Assembly: GCF_001570365.1 (NCBI RefSeq)
Contig: NZ_BBYK01000048.1
Location: forward strand, 62,001 to 126,000
Source: Microtetraspora fusca
Lineage (GTDB): Bacteria > Actinomycetota > Actinomycetes > Streptosporangiales > Streptosporangiaceae
Length of the DNA: 64,000 bases
Direction of reading: 5' to 3'
A program made the translations under genes and the position numbers. The notes under the pieces were generated by a model. The model saw nothing but the letters and a program-made list of their open reading frames with translations. It was not told the DNA's origin and searched no databases. Every line of letters begins with the position of its first letter. Position 1 is the stretch's first letter. Shown piece by piece: positions 25,912 to 34,839 of the stretch.

Positions 25912-25933
25912 GGTAATCAATCGATCGATTACC
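25912..25933. promoter_or_regulatory. TetR operator over the enoyl-CoA hydratase promoter
   Basis: Outer arms GGTAATC (25912-25918) and GATTACC (25927-25933) form an inverted repeat with an 8-bp spacer, and a perfect 12-bp palindrome AATCGATCGATT lies at 25919-25930. The arrangement overlaps TACCTT (25930-25935), a TANNNT -10 box six bases before the ATG at 25942, so a bound repressor would block a leaderless transcript. Confidence 0.65.
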
Positions 25934-25941
25934 TTCACCGC

Positions 25942-26754
25942 ATGGTTCTCACCGACATCCCCCTCGCCGATCTGAGCGTGCGCGGACACGGGCCGGTCGT
26001 CACCGTCCAGGTCTCCCGGCCCGATGTGCTCAACGCGTTCAGGGCGCAGACACGGGCCGAGCTCGCCTCCGTCCTCGACGCCGTGCGCACCGACGACCAC
26101 GTCCGGGTCGTCGTCCTCACCGGCGCGGGCCGGGCCTTCTCCGCGGGGCAGGACCTGCGCGAGCTGGGCGGGCGGCTACAGAACGAGGAGGCCTCCGACG
26201 ACCAGCTCAGGCAGGGCATCGAGGAGCTGCAGGACCTCACCCGCGCGCTACTCGCGCTCCCCCAGGTGACGATCGCCGCGCTGAACGGCGTCGCCGTGGG
26301 GCTGGGCGCCGAGCTGGCGCTCGCCTGCGACCTGCGCGTCGCCGCGGAGAGCGCCGCGATCGGCTTCCCCGAGGCGCGCAGAGCCATGTTCCAGACCAAC
26401 GGAGTCATGTGGCTGCTCCCCCGGATCGTGGGCCTGAGCCGCGCGAACGACCTGGTCCTGACCGGACGCCTGGTCCAGGCGGCGGAGGCGGGTCGCATCG
26501 GCCTGGTCCAGGGGGTCTGCCCGGACGCCGACCTCGCCTCGACCGTCGAGGCCCTGGCCGCCGACATCGCCGCCAACGCGCCGGGGTCGCTGCGTCTGGC
26601 CAAGCACCTGCTGCGCGACACCTGGGGTCTGGATCTCGCCCAGGTGATGACCCGGGAGACCGAAGGGATGCTGGCCTGCCTGCGAAGCCGGGACCTGCGG
26701 GAAGGGACCCTGGCCTTCCTCGATGGCCGGACCCCCCACTACGAAGGGCGTTGA
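25942..26754 (+). CDS. Enoyl-CoA hydratase/isomerase family protein
   Basis: A 270-residue crotonase-fold enzyme. The oxyanion-hole segments AFSAGQDLREL and AALNGVAVGLGAELALACD are typical, and the acidic residue of SAAIGFPEARRAMF is where hydratases keep a catalytic Glu. The ATG at 25942 lies six bases after a TANNNT -10 box with no ribosome site, implying a leaderless mRNA. It would hydrate or isomerise an enoyl-CoA made by the ligase of the divergent operon. The exact reaction is not assignable. Confidence 0.88.
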   Translation: MVLTDIPLADLSVRGHGPVVTVQVSRPDVLNAFRAQTRAELASVLDAVRTDDHVRVVVLTGAGRAFSAGQDLRELGGRLQNEEASDDQLRQGIEELQDLTRALLALPQVTIAALNGVAVGLGAELALACDLRVAAESAAIGFPEARRAMFQTNGVMWLLPRIVGLSRANDLVLTGRLVQAAEAGRIGLVQGVCPDADLASTVEALAADIAANAPGSLRLAKHLLRDTWGLDLAQVMTRETEGMLACLRSRDLREGTLAFLDGRTPHYEGR

Positions 26755-26756
26755 CG

Positions 26757-27944
26757 ATGACGACTCTCGAATACAGGCTCGCCGAGCTGGCCGTCGGCTT
26801 CGGCGTCGCCCTCAGGCCGGGGCAGATCCTCGCGGTGGACGCCCTGGTCGGCCAGGAGAGCCTGGCCCGCGCGGTCGCGGACGTCGCCTACGGGGCCGGC
26901 GCCGCGTACGTGGACGTCCAGTACTTCGACCCGCGCGTGCGCCGCTCCAGGCTGCTGACGGGCGAGAACCTGACATTCACCCCGGGATGGCTGACCGGGC
27001 GGGTGGCCGAGCTGGCCGAGAGCGGCGCCGCGGCGATCCACCTGGTCGCGCCGACCGATCCCGCGCTCGCCGAGGGCGTGGACCCGCTCCGCTCGACGCT
27101 CGCCCACGACCGGATCCTGCCGGAGATGATGGCGCTGGCCCAGCGGCAGGCGATCGCCTGGTGCATGGTGCCCGGCCCCACCCAGGAATGGGCACGCGCG
27201 CTCCGGCCCGCGGCCGACCCCGGCACCGCCCTGGCCGCCCTGTGGGACGACGTGGCCTACGCCTGCCGCCTGGACGAGCCCGATCCGGCGGCGGCCTGGC
27301 GTGTGCGCACGGCCGAGCTGCGGCGGATCGCCGACCTGGCCAACGCCGGCCGCTGGGACGCGGTGCGCTTCCGCGGCCCCGGCACCGATCTGACCGTCGG
27401 CCTGTTCCCCACGTCCCGGTGGGCGGCCATCGGTGAGACCTCGGCGGGCGGTGCCACGTACCACGCCAACCTGCCCTCCGAGGAGGTCTACACCGCGCCC
27501 GACCCGCGCCGTACCTCGGGCGTCGCCACACTGCGGCGCCCCCGGCTGCTGCACGACGGCAGCCGGGTCGACGAGCTGACCCTGCGCTACGACGACGGAC
27601 GTCTGGTCGCGGTCGAGGGAAAGGGCGACGTCGAGGCGATCCGCCGCCAGTTCGAGCGCGACCCGGGAGCCTCCCGGCTCGGCGAGGTGGCGCTCGTCGC
27701 CAGCGGCGGCAGATGCGGGCGCCTCGCCCCCACAGGCGCGGTCCTCCTGGACGAGAACGCCGGATGCCACATCGCGATGGGCACCCACTATCCGTACACG
27801 GTGGGCGATCCGGATCGCGAGCACGCCAACGTCAGCACGATCCACATGGACCTGGTGATCGGCGAGCGCGACGTCGAGGTGGACGCGGTGACCGCGACCG
27901 GGCAGGCCGTGCCGGTCCTGCGCCACGGGCAGTGGGTGATCTGA
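26757..27944 (+). CDS. M29-family aminopeptidase
   Basis: A 395-residue metallo-aminopeptidase of the AmpS/PepS type. Recognisable blocks are GQILAVDALVGQESLARAVA near the N-terminus, FRGPGTDLTVGL, the metal-site regions GETSAGGATYHANLPSEEVY and later HIAMGTHYPY, and STIHMDLVIGE at the end. The ATG comes two bases after the hydratase stop, with GAAGGG upstream. It removes N-terminal residues from peptides in the cytoplasm, consistent with the importer and D-aminopeptidase encoded on the other strand. Confidence 0.9.
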   Translation: MTTLEYRLAELAVGFGVALRPGQILAVDALVGQESLARAVADVAYGAGAAYVDVQYFDPRVRRSRLLTGENLTFTPGWLTGRVAELAESGAAAIHLVAPTDPALAEGVDPLRSTLAHDRILPEMMALAQRQAIAWCMVPGPTQEWARALRPAADPGTALAALWDDVAYACRLDEPDPAAAWRVRTAELRRIADLANAGRWDAVRFRGPGTDLTVGLFPTSRWAAIGETSAGGATYHANLPSEEVYTAPDPRRTSGVATLRRPRLLHDGSRVDELTLRYDDGRLVAVEGKGDVEAIRRQFERDPGASRLGEVALVASGGRCGRLAPTGAVLLDENAGCHIAMGTHYPYTVGDPDREHANVSTIHMDLVIGERDVEVDAVTATGQAVPVLRHGQWVI

Positions 27945-27945
27945 G

Positions 27946-29580
27946 ATGGACGACCTGCTGCGGGCCATCGAGGACGAACGCGAGCGCTGCGGAGTGCCGG
28001 GCGCCGGCGTCGCCGTCGTACGGGCCGGTGAGACCGTACTGGAGCACGGCTTCGGTCCGGGAATCACCGCCGCCACCCACTTCCCGATCGGCTCGGTGAC
28101 CAAGGCGTTCACCGCCACCGCCGCGGGCTCGCTCGTCGACGAGGGGTTGCTGGCCTGGGACGTGCCCGTGCGCGAGTATCTGCCCGGCTTCCGGATGTGG
28201 GACCGGGCGGCCACCGAGCAGCTCACCATGCGCGACCTGCTGTGCCACCGCTCGGGGCTGCCCCGCCACGACCAGGTCTGGTACGGCAACCGCGAGGCCA
28301 CCAGGGCGGACGTGATGCGGGGCCTGCGCCACCTCCGGCCGAGCCGGCCCATCCGGCAGGAGTGGCAGTATTCCAACCTCATGTATCTGGCGGCGGGCGA
28401 GGTCGTCGCGCACCTCCACGGCGGGACGTGGGAGGACGCCGTGCGCGCCCGGGTGCTCCGGCCGCTCGGCATGTCCGGCACCTTCCTCACCTCGGACGAG
28501 GCGCTCGCCTCCGGTCGGCTGAGCGGCGGCCTCCTCGACGGCGGGCCGATGCCGCGCCGCGACCAGGACCTGTGCGGCGCGTCGGGCAGCATCATCTCCT
28601 CCGCCGCCGACATGGCGGCCTGGCTGCGGGCCAACCTGGACGGCGGCGTCGTGTCGGACGCGACGCTGCGCGAGCTGCACCGCCCGGCCATGCTGGTGCC
28701 GCCCCCGCCGATCCCGTGGGACGAGCTGCGTCCCATGGGCTACGCGCTCGGCTGGCACGTCGATATCTACCGCGGCCGGCGGGTCGTCCAGCACGGCGGC
28801 AACGTCTACGGCTACAGCGCCGTCGTCAGCCTCATGCCCGAGGAGGGCATCGGCGTCGTCGTGCTCACCAACGGCGACTTCAATCCACTGCGCGACATCG
28901 TCGCGTTCCGGGTGTACGACGAGTTGCTCGGTCTCGACCCGCTCCCGTGGGGCGACCGCTACCGCGAGATGTACGCCGCGGCGACCGAGGGACGCGGGCT
29001 GGCGGCGGCGCGGCGGCGTGAGCTGTCGGCGGGAGCGCCGCCCGGCCATCCGTGGGAGGAGTACGCGGGCGAGTACGCCCATCCCGCCTACGGCTCGCTG
29101 CACGTGACCGCGGGTCCGGACGGCCTCGCCGTCGCCCTCCGCGATCTCCCCCTCGCCACGCGGCACGTCAACCGGGAGGCGTTCGAACTTCACCTGGACA
29201 CCCTGGATCAGACCTTCCCCGCCTGCTGGAACGCCGACTTCGAGGGGAACGTCCGCTCCGTGTCGGTCCTGTTCGAACCCAACGTCGAGCCGATCGAATT
29301 CGTCCGGGTCGCGCAGGAGGTCGCGCCGGACACCCTCGCCTCCTTGACGGGGTCGTACCGGATGGGGCCGGCCAGGGTGCTGGTCGAGCTGGTCGACGGC
29401 GCGCTGCGCGTCTCGGTGGTCAACCGGCCGAGCGCGGTGCTGAAACCCCGGCGCGGCCTGGTCTTCGACGTCGAGGGGCAGGCCGGCATGTGGGCCGAGT
29501 TCCTCCTCGACGCGGACGGCGCGGGCGGCGAACTGGTCGTCTGGCCGCTCGGCCGCTTCACGAAGGAGGCGACGGCGTGA
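27946..29580 (+). CDS. Serine beta-lactamase-fold hydrolase (S12)
   Basis: A 544-residue class C beta-lactamase-like protein. The active-site SxxK is Ser50-Val-Thr-Lys53 and the YxN motif is Tyr142-Ser-Asn; a third-motif-like QHGGNVYGY lies near residue 283. The C-terminal 170 residues form an extra domain seen in D-aminopeptidase and esterase relatives. No signal peptide is visible, so it acts inside the cell, unlike true beta-lactamases. S12 relatives include D-aminopeptidases and D-esterases, which fits the DppA-type enzyme nearby. It starts one base after the M29 gene. Confidence 0.88.
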   Translation: MDDLLRAIEDERERCGVPGAGVAVVRAGETVLEHGFGPGITAATHFPIGSVTKAFTATAAGSLVDEGLLAWDVPVREYLPGFRMWDRAATEQLTMRDLLCHRSGLPRHDQVWYGNREATRADVMRGLRHLRPSRPIRQEWQYSNLMYLAAGEVVAHLHGGTWEDAVRARVLRPLGMSGTFLTSDEALASGRLSGGLLDGGPMPRRDQDLCGASGSIISSAADMAAWLRANLDGGVVSDATLRELHRPAMLVPPPPIPWDELRPMGYALGWHVDIYRGRRVVQHGGNVYGYSAVVSLMPEEGIGVVVLTNGDFNPLRDIVAFRVYDELLGLDPLPWGDRYREMYAAATEGRGLAAARRRELSAGAPPGHPWEEYAGEYAHPAYGSLHVTAGPDGLAVALRDLPLATRHVNREAFELHLDTLDQTFPACWNADFEGNVRSVSVLFEPNVEPIEFVRVAQEVAPDTLASLTGSYRMGPARVLVELVDGALRVSVVNRPSAVLKPRRGLVFDVEGQAGMWAEFLLDADGAGGELVVWPLGRFTKEATA

Positions 29581-31469
29581 CCCATCTACGGATCGACGAC
29601 CTGTACGACATCGCGCTTCCCCAGCAGCCGGCCGTCTCCCCGTCCGGAGAGGTCGTCTTCGTGCTGCGCCGCGCCGACCGCGACGCCGACAGAGACGTCA
29701 CGGCACTGTGGCGCGCCGAAGGGCCGCTGACCTCCGGGCCCGCGGACCGGGCGCCCGCCTGGTCCCCGGACGGGCGCACGATCGCCTTCCTCCGCGCCGC
29801 CGACGGCCCGGCGCAGATATGGCTGCTGCCGATGCGCGGCGACGCCGTTCCCGAAGAGGCGGCGGAGCGGGTCACCGCGCTGCCGCTCGGCGCGGGCCCG
29901 CCCCGCTGGAGCCCGGACGGCACCGCGATCGCGTTCACCGCCCCCGTCTCCTCCGGCCCGATCGACCTCGACGCCCCGATCGAGATCGACAGGCTCGACT
30001 ACCAGGCCGACGGGGCCGGACTGCTGCGCTCGGTGACCACCCAGGTGCATGTGCTCGACCTGACCACCGGAGAGGTCACCCAGGTGACCACGCGACATCG
30101 GCACACGGGCGATCCCGCGTGGTCCCCCGACGGCACGCGCCTGGCCTTCCCCGCCGCGCTCGACGACGACACCGACCTCACCGGCAACCTGGCCGCCTAC
30201 GTCCTCGACCTGGAGACCGGCGCGGACCGGGTGGTCCTCGACGGCTCGGCGGGACCGGCGACCTGGACGCCCGACGGCCGCGCGCTGCTGATCGTGGGCC
30301 GCCGGGACACCCGTGCCGGGCACGCGGGCCTGCTGCTGGCCCCGCTCGACGGCGGCCCGGTCGTCGATCTCGCGGCCGGGCTCGACCGCAACGTCATGCC
30401 CGGCGAGACCGGCTACCCGGGGGCCAGGCCCCAGGTCACCGGGGATGGGCGCGCCGTCCTGTTCTGCGTGCGCGACGCGGGCCGTACCGACCTCTACCGG
30501 GTCGATCTGAGCGGCGGCCCGGCACGACGGGTGCTCGGCGAAGCCGGCCACGTCGTCTCCGAGGCGGCCCTCGCGCCGGACGGCATACTCGTGGCCGTCC
30601 GGTCCACCCCCACCAGCTTCGGCGACCTGGTCCGCGTCGAACCGGACGGCGGCACGCGGACGCTGTACAGCGGCGCCCGGCCGCTGCTGCCGTACCGGGA
30701 GCGCGTCTTCACCGTCGCCGACGGCACGACCGTGCACGGCTGGCTGCTGCGCGCCCCCGGCGCGAGCGGGCCGCAGCCGCTGCTGCTGGACATCCACGGC
30801 GGCCCACACAACGCCTGGAGCGGGTCGGCCGATCCGGCGCGCCTCTACCACCAGGTGCTCGCCGCGCGGGGCTGGAGCGTGCTCGTGCTCAACACGCGCG
30901 GCAGCGACGGGTACGGCGAGGCCTTCTACACCGCCACCTACGGCGCCTGGGGCGAGGCGGACGCGCGCGACTTCCTCGACCCTCTCGACGAACTGGTCCG
31001 CGACGGCCTGGCCGACCCGGCGCGGCTGGCCGTCACCGGCTACAGCTACGGGGGTTACATGACCTGCTACCTGACCGCGCACGACGACCGCTTCGCCGCG
31101 GCCGTCGCGGGCGCGCCGGTCAGCGACGTCACCGCGATGGTCGGCACCGCCGACCTCGGCCACCACATCGGGGTGCGCGAGCTGGCCGCCGAGCCGTGGG
31201 CGGCGCCCGAGCGTTACGTCGCCCAGTCGCCCCTCACCCGGGTCGGCGAGGTGCGCACACCGACGCTGCTCCTCCAGGGCGTGGCCGACCTGCGCTGCCC
31301 CATCGGCCAGTCCCAGCAGTGGTTCGCCGCGTTGCGCGAACGCCGCGTGCCCACGCGTCTGGTCCTCTATCCGGGCGCCGCGCACGAATTCCTCCTCACC
31401 GGCCGGCCCTCGCACCGCGCCGACTACAACCGCAGGGTCATCGACTGGGTCACTCGGGAGGAGCACTGA
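29577..31469 (+). CDS. S9-family prolyl-oligopeptidase-like peptidase
   Basis: A 630-residue peptidase. WD40/TolB-like beta-propeller repeats (several SPDG motifs such as APAWSPDGRTIAF) fill the first 360 residues; a C-terminal alpha/beta-hydrolase domain carries the triad Ser490 (GYSYGGY), Asp571 (GVADLRCP) and His603 (GAAHEF). The GTG start overlaps the previous stop (GTGA) with AAGGAGG seven bases upstream. It likely cuts short imported peptides in the cytoplasm as part of the same route as the two S12 enzymes around it. Confidence 0.93.
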   Translation: MTHLRIDDLYDIALPQQPAVSPSGEVVFVLRRADRDADRDVTALWRAEGPLTSGPADRAPAWSPDGRTIAFLRAADGPAQIWLLPMRGDAVPEEAAERVTALPLGAGPPRWSPDGTAIAFTAPVSSGPIDLDAPIEIDRLDYQADGAGLLRSVTTQVHVLDLTTGEVTQVTTRHRHTGDPAWSPDGTRLAFPAALDDDTDLTGNLAAYVLDLETGADRVVLDGSAGPATWTPDGRALLIVGRRDTRAGHAGLLLAPLDGGPVVDLAAGLDRNVMPGETGYPGARPQVTGDGRAVLFCVRDAGRTDLYRVDLSGGPARRVLGEAGHVVSEAALAPDGILVAVRSTPTSFGDLVRVEPDGGTRTLYSGARPLLPYRERVFTVADGTTVHGWLLRAPGASGPQPLLLDIHGGPHNAWSGSADPARLYHQVLAARGWSVLVLNTRGSDGYGEAFYTATYGAWGEADARDFLDPLDELVRDGLADPARLAVTGYSYGGYMTCYLTAHDDRFAAAVAGAPVSDVTAMVGTADLGHHIGVRELAAEPWAAPERYVAQSPLTRVGEVRTPTLLLQGVADLRCPIGQSQQWFAALRERRVPTRLVLYPGAAHEFLLTGRPSHRADYNRRVIDWVTREEH

Positions 31470-32824
31470 TGTCCGCTCTCGAGTCCCTCGCCGACCGCCT
31501 CGCCGATCGGCTGCCCGGGCTGCTCGCGGCGTGCGGCGTGCCCGGAGCCGGCCTCGCGGTGCTCGTCGGCGACGAGATCGTGGAACACGCCGCGGGCGTG
31601 CTGAACGCCGCCACCGGCGTCGCCGCCACCACCGACTCGATCTTCCAGATCGGGTCCATCACCAAGATCTGGACCGCCACCCTGGCGATGCAGCTCGTGG
31701 ACGAGGGGCGGCTCGACCTCGACGCGCCGGTCCGCGAGTACCTTCCCGGCTTCCGCCTGCGCGACGAGAGCGCCGCCCGCACGGTCACCGCCCGGCACCT
31801 CGCCGCCCACACCGCCGGCTTCGACGGCGACGTCGTCCCCCCTGTGGAGTGGGGCGACCAGGCGCTGGCGGCGTTCGTCGACGGGCTCGGCGGGGTCGGC
31901 CAGATCTTCCCGCCCGGTCTGATGTTCTCCTACAACAACCTCGGCTACGTCGTCCTCGGCCGGCTGGTGGAGGTGCTGCGCGGCCGGCCGTACGACCAGT
32001 GCCTGCGCGAGCACCTGCTCGCGCCGCTCGGGATCACGCACGCCGCGCCGACCCCGTGGGAGGCGGTCATGCGCCGGACGGCGGTCGGGCATATCGGGGG
32101 CGAACCGGCACCGCACTACGCTCCCGGCAGGCTGGAGGCCCCTGCGGGTTCGGTGCTGGCCATGCGCGCGCGGGACCTGCTGACCTTCGTCCGCATGCAC
32201 CTTCGTGACGGACTCGCCGACGACGGCACCCGCGTGCTGTCGCGCGCGGGGGCGCGGCTGATGCGCTCGGTCCAGGTCGAGCAGCCCGACCTGGGCTGCC
32301 CGGGGGACGCGCGCGGCCTCGGCTGGGCGCTGTACGGCCGGCACGGCGGGACGCTCATCGGGCACAACGGCGGCACCGTCGGCCAGAACGCCTACCTGCG
32401 CGTCGTGCCGGAACGGGGGATCGCGGTCGCGCTGCTCACCAACGGCGGCGACCCGGCACACGTCTACGAGGAGGTCGTCGGAGGGGTCCTGGCGGAGCTG
32501 GCGGGGATCATCCCGCCGCCCCGGCCCGCGCCCGCCGCCGATCCCCGGGTCGTCGACGCCTGGCGCTACGTCGGCGTGTACGCCAACGACGTCGCCGAGA
32601 CCACGGTCGAGCAGGACGCCTCCGGCCGGCTCTGGATGACGATCAAACCGATCGGAGCCGGGAGCGTCCTGCTCGGCGCGCCCGAACCGGTCGAGTTACT
32701 CGCCTACCGCGGCGACACGCTGCTGACGGCGGGTGAGCACACCGCGGTCGCCTTCCTCGGCGACGACGGCCAGGGCCGCGCCCTGTACGGCCACGCGGGC
32801 CGCGCCGTACGGAGGGTCGCATGA
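31469..32824 (+). CDS. Second serine beta-lactamase-fold hydrolase (S12)
   Basis: A 451-residue paralogue of the protein at 27946. The SxxK motif is Ser63-Ile-Thr-Lys66, YxN is Tyr155-Asn-Asn, and GHNGGTVGQNAY resembles the third motif. The ATG overlaps the S9 stop (TGATG). No signal peptide is apparent. Two diverged S12 enzymes flanking an S9 peptidase suggest complementary cleavage of D-containing or modified peptides. It ends the rightward operon; only decayed sequence follows. Confidence 0.88.
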   Translation: MSALESLADRLADRLPGLLAACGVPGAGLAVLVGDEIVEHAAGVLNAATGVAATTDSIFQIGSITKIWTATLAMQLVDEGRLDLDAPVREYLPGFRLRDESAARTVTARHLAAHTAGFDGDVVPPVEWGDQALAAFVDGLGGVGQIFPPGLMFSYNNLGYVVLGRLVEVLRGRPYDQCLREHLLAPLGITHAAPTPWEAVMRRTAVGHIGGEPAPHYAPGRLEAPAGSVLAMRARDLLTFVRMHLRDGLADDGTRVLSRAGARLMRSVQVEQPDLGCPGDARGLGWALYGRHGGTLIGHNGGTVGQNAYLRVVPERGIAVALLTNGGDPAHVYEEVVGGVLAELAGIIPPPRPAPAADPRVVDAWRYVGVYANDVAETTVEQDASGRLWMTIKPIGAGSVLLGAPEPVELLAYRGDTLLTAGEHTAVAFLGDDGQGRALYGHAGRAVRRVA

Positions 32825-32837
32825 CAGCCGCGCTCTC

Positions 32838-33050
32838 CTACAGAGTCAGGTCGGTGGTGAGGCGGATGTCGTCGAGTGAATGCCCGGTCCGGAGCACGTA
32901 GTCCCCGGAGACCAGGCGCCATCCGTCCGTGCCCCAGACCTCAGCCGCGTGGCGCGGGATCTCCACGGACACCTCGGCGGTCTCGCCGGGGCCGGCCTCG
33001 GCGACGGTGAACCCGGCCGGCCACCGCGCGGGCCGGGACTCGTCGAGCAC
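32838..33050 (-). pseudogene. Remnant of a GH3 beta-glucosidase C-terminus (Fn3-like domain)
   Basis: About 70 residues on the minus strand match the C-terminal fibronectin-III-like domain of family 3 glycoside hydrolases: AGPGETAEVSVEIPRHA, a Trp-rich turn (WGTDGWRLVSGDYVL) and the terminal RTGHSLDDIRLTTDLTL. Nothing upstream continues the domain, so only the 3' end of the gene survives. The stop at 32838 faces the stop of the S12 gene. Confidence 0.5.
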
Positions 33051-33094
33051 CCCGTGATCACGCTACAACGCGCGCGACGCCGGGGACATCGTCC

Positions 33095-33184
33095 GATTTG
33101 GCTCACTCCTGGCCGGCGGTCTACGCCGTCGCCGCCTTGGCGCCGCTGCCGGCCGTGCCGCTCGTTCCCGGCCGCCGCCGCTGA
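33095..33184 (+). pseudogene. Possible remnant of an MFS transporter C-terminus
   Basis: The frame ending at the TGA 33182-33184 reads DLAHSWPAVYAVAALAPLPA then VPLVPGRRR, which resembles the last helix and basic tail of MFS transporters. It has no start and no upstream continuation. A further 36-codon open stretch on the minus strand (33190-33300, GTG to TAG, with RAWFLPDLDALIERRSVR) looks protein-coding but unidentifiable. The block 32825-33328 therefore holds debris rather than intact genes. Confidence 0.25.
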
Positions 33185-33328
33185 GGACCCTACCCCGCGC
33201 GTACGGACCGCCGCTCGATCAGGGCGTCCAGGTCGGGCAGGAACCAGGCCCGCTCCCCCGGTCGTGTATCGTCCCCCACCGCTCCGCTGCCCAGGGTCAC
33301 TTCATCGCAGAAAACGATCGCTCGAGTG

Positions 33329-34345
33329 TCATGGGCCTGACAGGACGGATGCGATCGTCTGAGAACCCCCGTACGGGGAGGATGACAGGACTGGCGCGGG
33401 CAGCTCGGCTTGGTCGAGCCGATCGTCGAGTTGGTCCACAGCCACCGAGGAACCCAGGAGGGTGATGGTGGTCAGTGCCAGCAGACCGACGGCGATGGCG
33501 CGGCGCGGGCGTGGTGCCGGTTCCAGCAGGGCGGCCGCACGCTGGGCGACGTGTCCACCGGTGGCCGAGAGGCTGACGGAGGCGGTGCCGGTGGATCCTT
33601 CGTCGAGGTCGTCGGCGCGTAGTGCGGCGGCCTTGGCAAGTGCCGCGCGGGCCAGCGCGCGGGCGACCAGCCGGCGGTTGCCGAGCCGGCGCGCCGCGGC
33701 TTCGTCGGCGGCTCGCTCGACCGCGAACCGCACCGCGCGGGCGGTGGGGCGCAGGAGGGGGTTGGTCGCGGAGGCGAGGTGCGCCGCCTGGACGTAGAGG
33801 TGGTGCCGGCCGGAGACGTGAGCTGCCTCATGGGCGAGCAGTACACGGCTTTCCTCACCGTCCAGAGCGTGCAGCATGGCGGTCGTCACGACAACACGTG
33901 CGGGAGTCCCGGGCAGGGCTGGAAGCGTGTAGGCGTCCGGCACGGCACCGGGCACGATGACCACGCCGTCGGGGCCCGGTACCAGCCGCCGGGCCGTACC
34001 CGCGACTCTGAACAGCTCGCGAACCATCCGCGCCGTCGTGTGGAAACCCGCGGCGAGCAGCAGTGCGGCGCCTGTCCCGGCCATCGCCTCGGCCGCCACC
34101 GGCCACGGCTGTTCGGCGCCGAGCCGGCTCGCGGACCAGCTGCCGAGCCGCGCCACCTCAGGTACCTGGGCGAATGACAGGAACCCGAGCGTGGCCAGCA
34201 CCGTCCCCGTGCCCATGGCCACGACCACCATCGCGATCGGGACCAGCCGGACGGCCATCCCGGGCGGCAGAGATCGCGCGATCCACGGACCGAGAAGGCC
34301 GAGCACGAGATTGGCCGCCAGTGGCGACCACACCAGCCACGCCAC
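33329..34345 (-). CDS. M56-family (BlaR1/MecR1-like) membrane metallopeptidase
   Basis: A 338-residue membrane protease. Hydrophobic segments lie at about residues 10-25, 35-57 and 88-102 and near 285-300. The zinc motif HEAAH (about residues 171-175) is followed by a downstream Glu in the helix FAVERAADEAAARR, as in M56/M48 gluzincins. It lacks the penicillin-binding sensor domain of BlaR1. It begins with GTG three bases after the BlaI stop, forming the usual BlaI-M56 operon in which the protease relieves repression. Confidence 0.9.
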   Translation of the reverse strand: MAWLVWSPLAANLVLGLLGPWIARSLPPGMAVRLVPIAMVVVAMGTGTVLATLGFLSFAQVPEVARLGSWSASRLGAEQPWPVAAEAMAGTGAALLLAAGFHTTARMVRELFRVAGTARRLVPGPDGVVIVPGAVPDAYTLPALPGTPARVVVTTAMLHALDGEESRVLLAHEAAHVSGRHHLYVQAAHLASATNPLLRPTARAVRFAVERAADEAAARRLGNRRLVARALARAALAKAAALRADDLDEGSTGTASVSLSATGGHVAQRAAALLEPAPRPRRAIAVGLLALTTITLLGSSVAVDQLDDRLDQAELPAPVLSSSPYGGSQTIASVLSGP

Positions 34346-34348
34346 CGC

Positions 34349-34780
34349 TCACTCGTCCGTTGTCCGGCGGGCACTCCCCCGCCTCTGGCGACCGTCTTCG
34401 AGGCCGCGCAGCAGCTCGGTGAGCAGCCGCTCGTCCTCGGGACCGAGGTCAGCGACGAAGTGAGCGAGAACACCGGCACGGTCACTGCCCTTCCCGAGCA
34501 GGCGACTCATCTGCGCGGCCACGGCGATGGACTGCGCCGCCTCAGCGTCGGAGGCCACCCGGTAGGCGTAGGCGCGGCCGGCGGGCTCGCGCTCGGCCAG
34601 CCCTCGCTTGTGCAGCCGGGCGAGGGTGGTCATGACGGTGGTGTAGGCGAGTTCGCCACCTAGCTGGGTCTGCACCTCGCCAGGGGTCAGCGGTCGACCG
34701 GCCTCGGTCAGGCAGTCCAGGATCTCCTGCTCCAGGACGCCCGGGGAACGCCTGCCTGACCTTCGCGGCGACTTGGTCAT
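34349..34780 (-). CDS. BlaI/MecI/CopY-family repressor
   Basis: A 143-residue winged-helix repressor. The family signature is clear: VLEQEILDCLTEAGRPLTPG, then LAYTTVMTTLARLHKRGLAE in the recognition region, and a C-terminal dimerisation helix ending at a GLEDGR segment. The ATG at 34780 has GGGGGTGGG upstream. It precedes the M56 protease gene, whose product would cleave it. The partners of this pair in the window are unknown; no beta-lactamase is adjacent. Confidence 0.9.
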   Translation of the reverse strand: MTKSPRRSGRRSPGVLEQEILDCLTEAGRPLTPGEVQTQLGGELAYTTVMTTLARLHKRGLAEREPAGRAYAYRVASDAEAAQSIAVAAQMSRLLGKGSDRAGVLAHFVADLGPEDERLLTELLRGLEDGRQRRGSARRTTDE

Positions 34781-34792
34781 TCCCACCCCCAG

Positions 34793-34815
34793 GTCTACTA
34801 CAGACGCCAATCGTA
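34793..34815 (-). promoter_or_regulatory. Promoter and possible BlaI operator
   Basis: On the minus strand TACGAT (34815-34810) fits a TANNNT -10 box, and the short inverted repeat GTCT-ACTAC-AGAC (34793-34805) covers the expected start point, where a BlaI dimer could autorepress. The repeat is only 4 bp per arm, so this is tentative. Confidence 0.35.
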
Positions 34816-34839
34816 GCTCGTGGCGTCGAAGTGCGGGGC

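Noticed and set aside
29586-31466. 626-codon minus-strand frame opposite the S9 gene
   Set aside because: Antisense shadow of the S9 peptidase; composition rich in Gly, Arg, Val and Gln without a domain.
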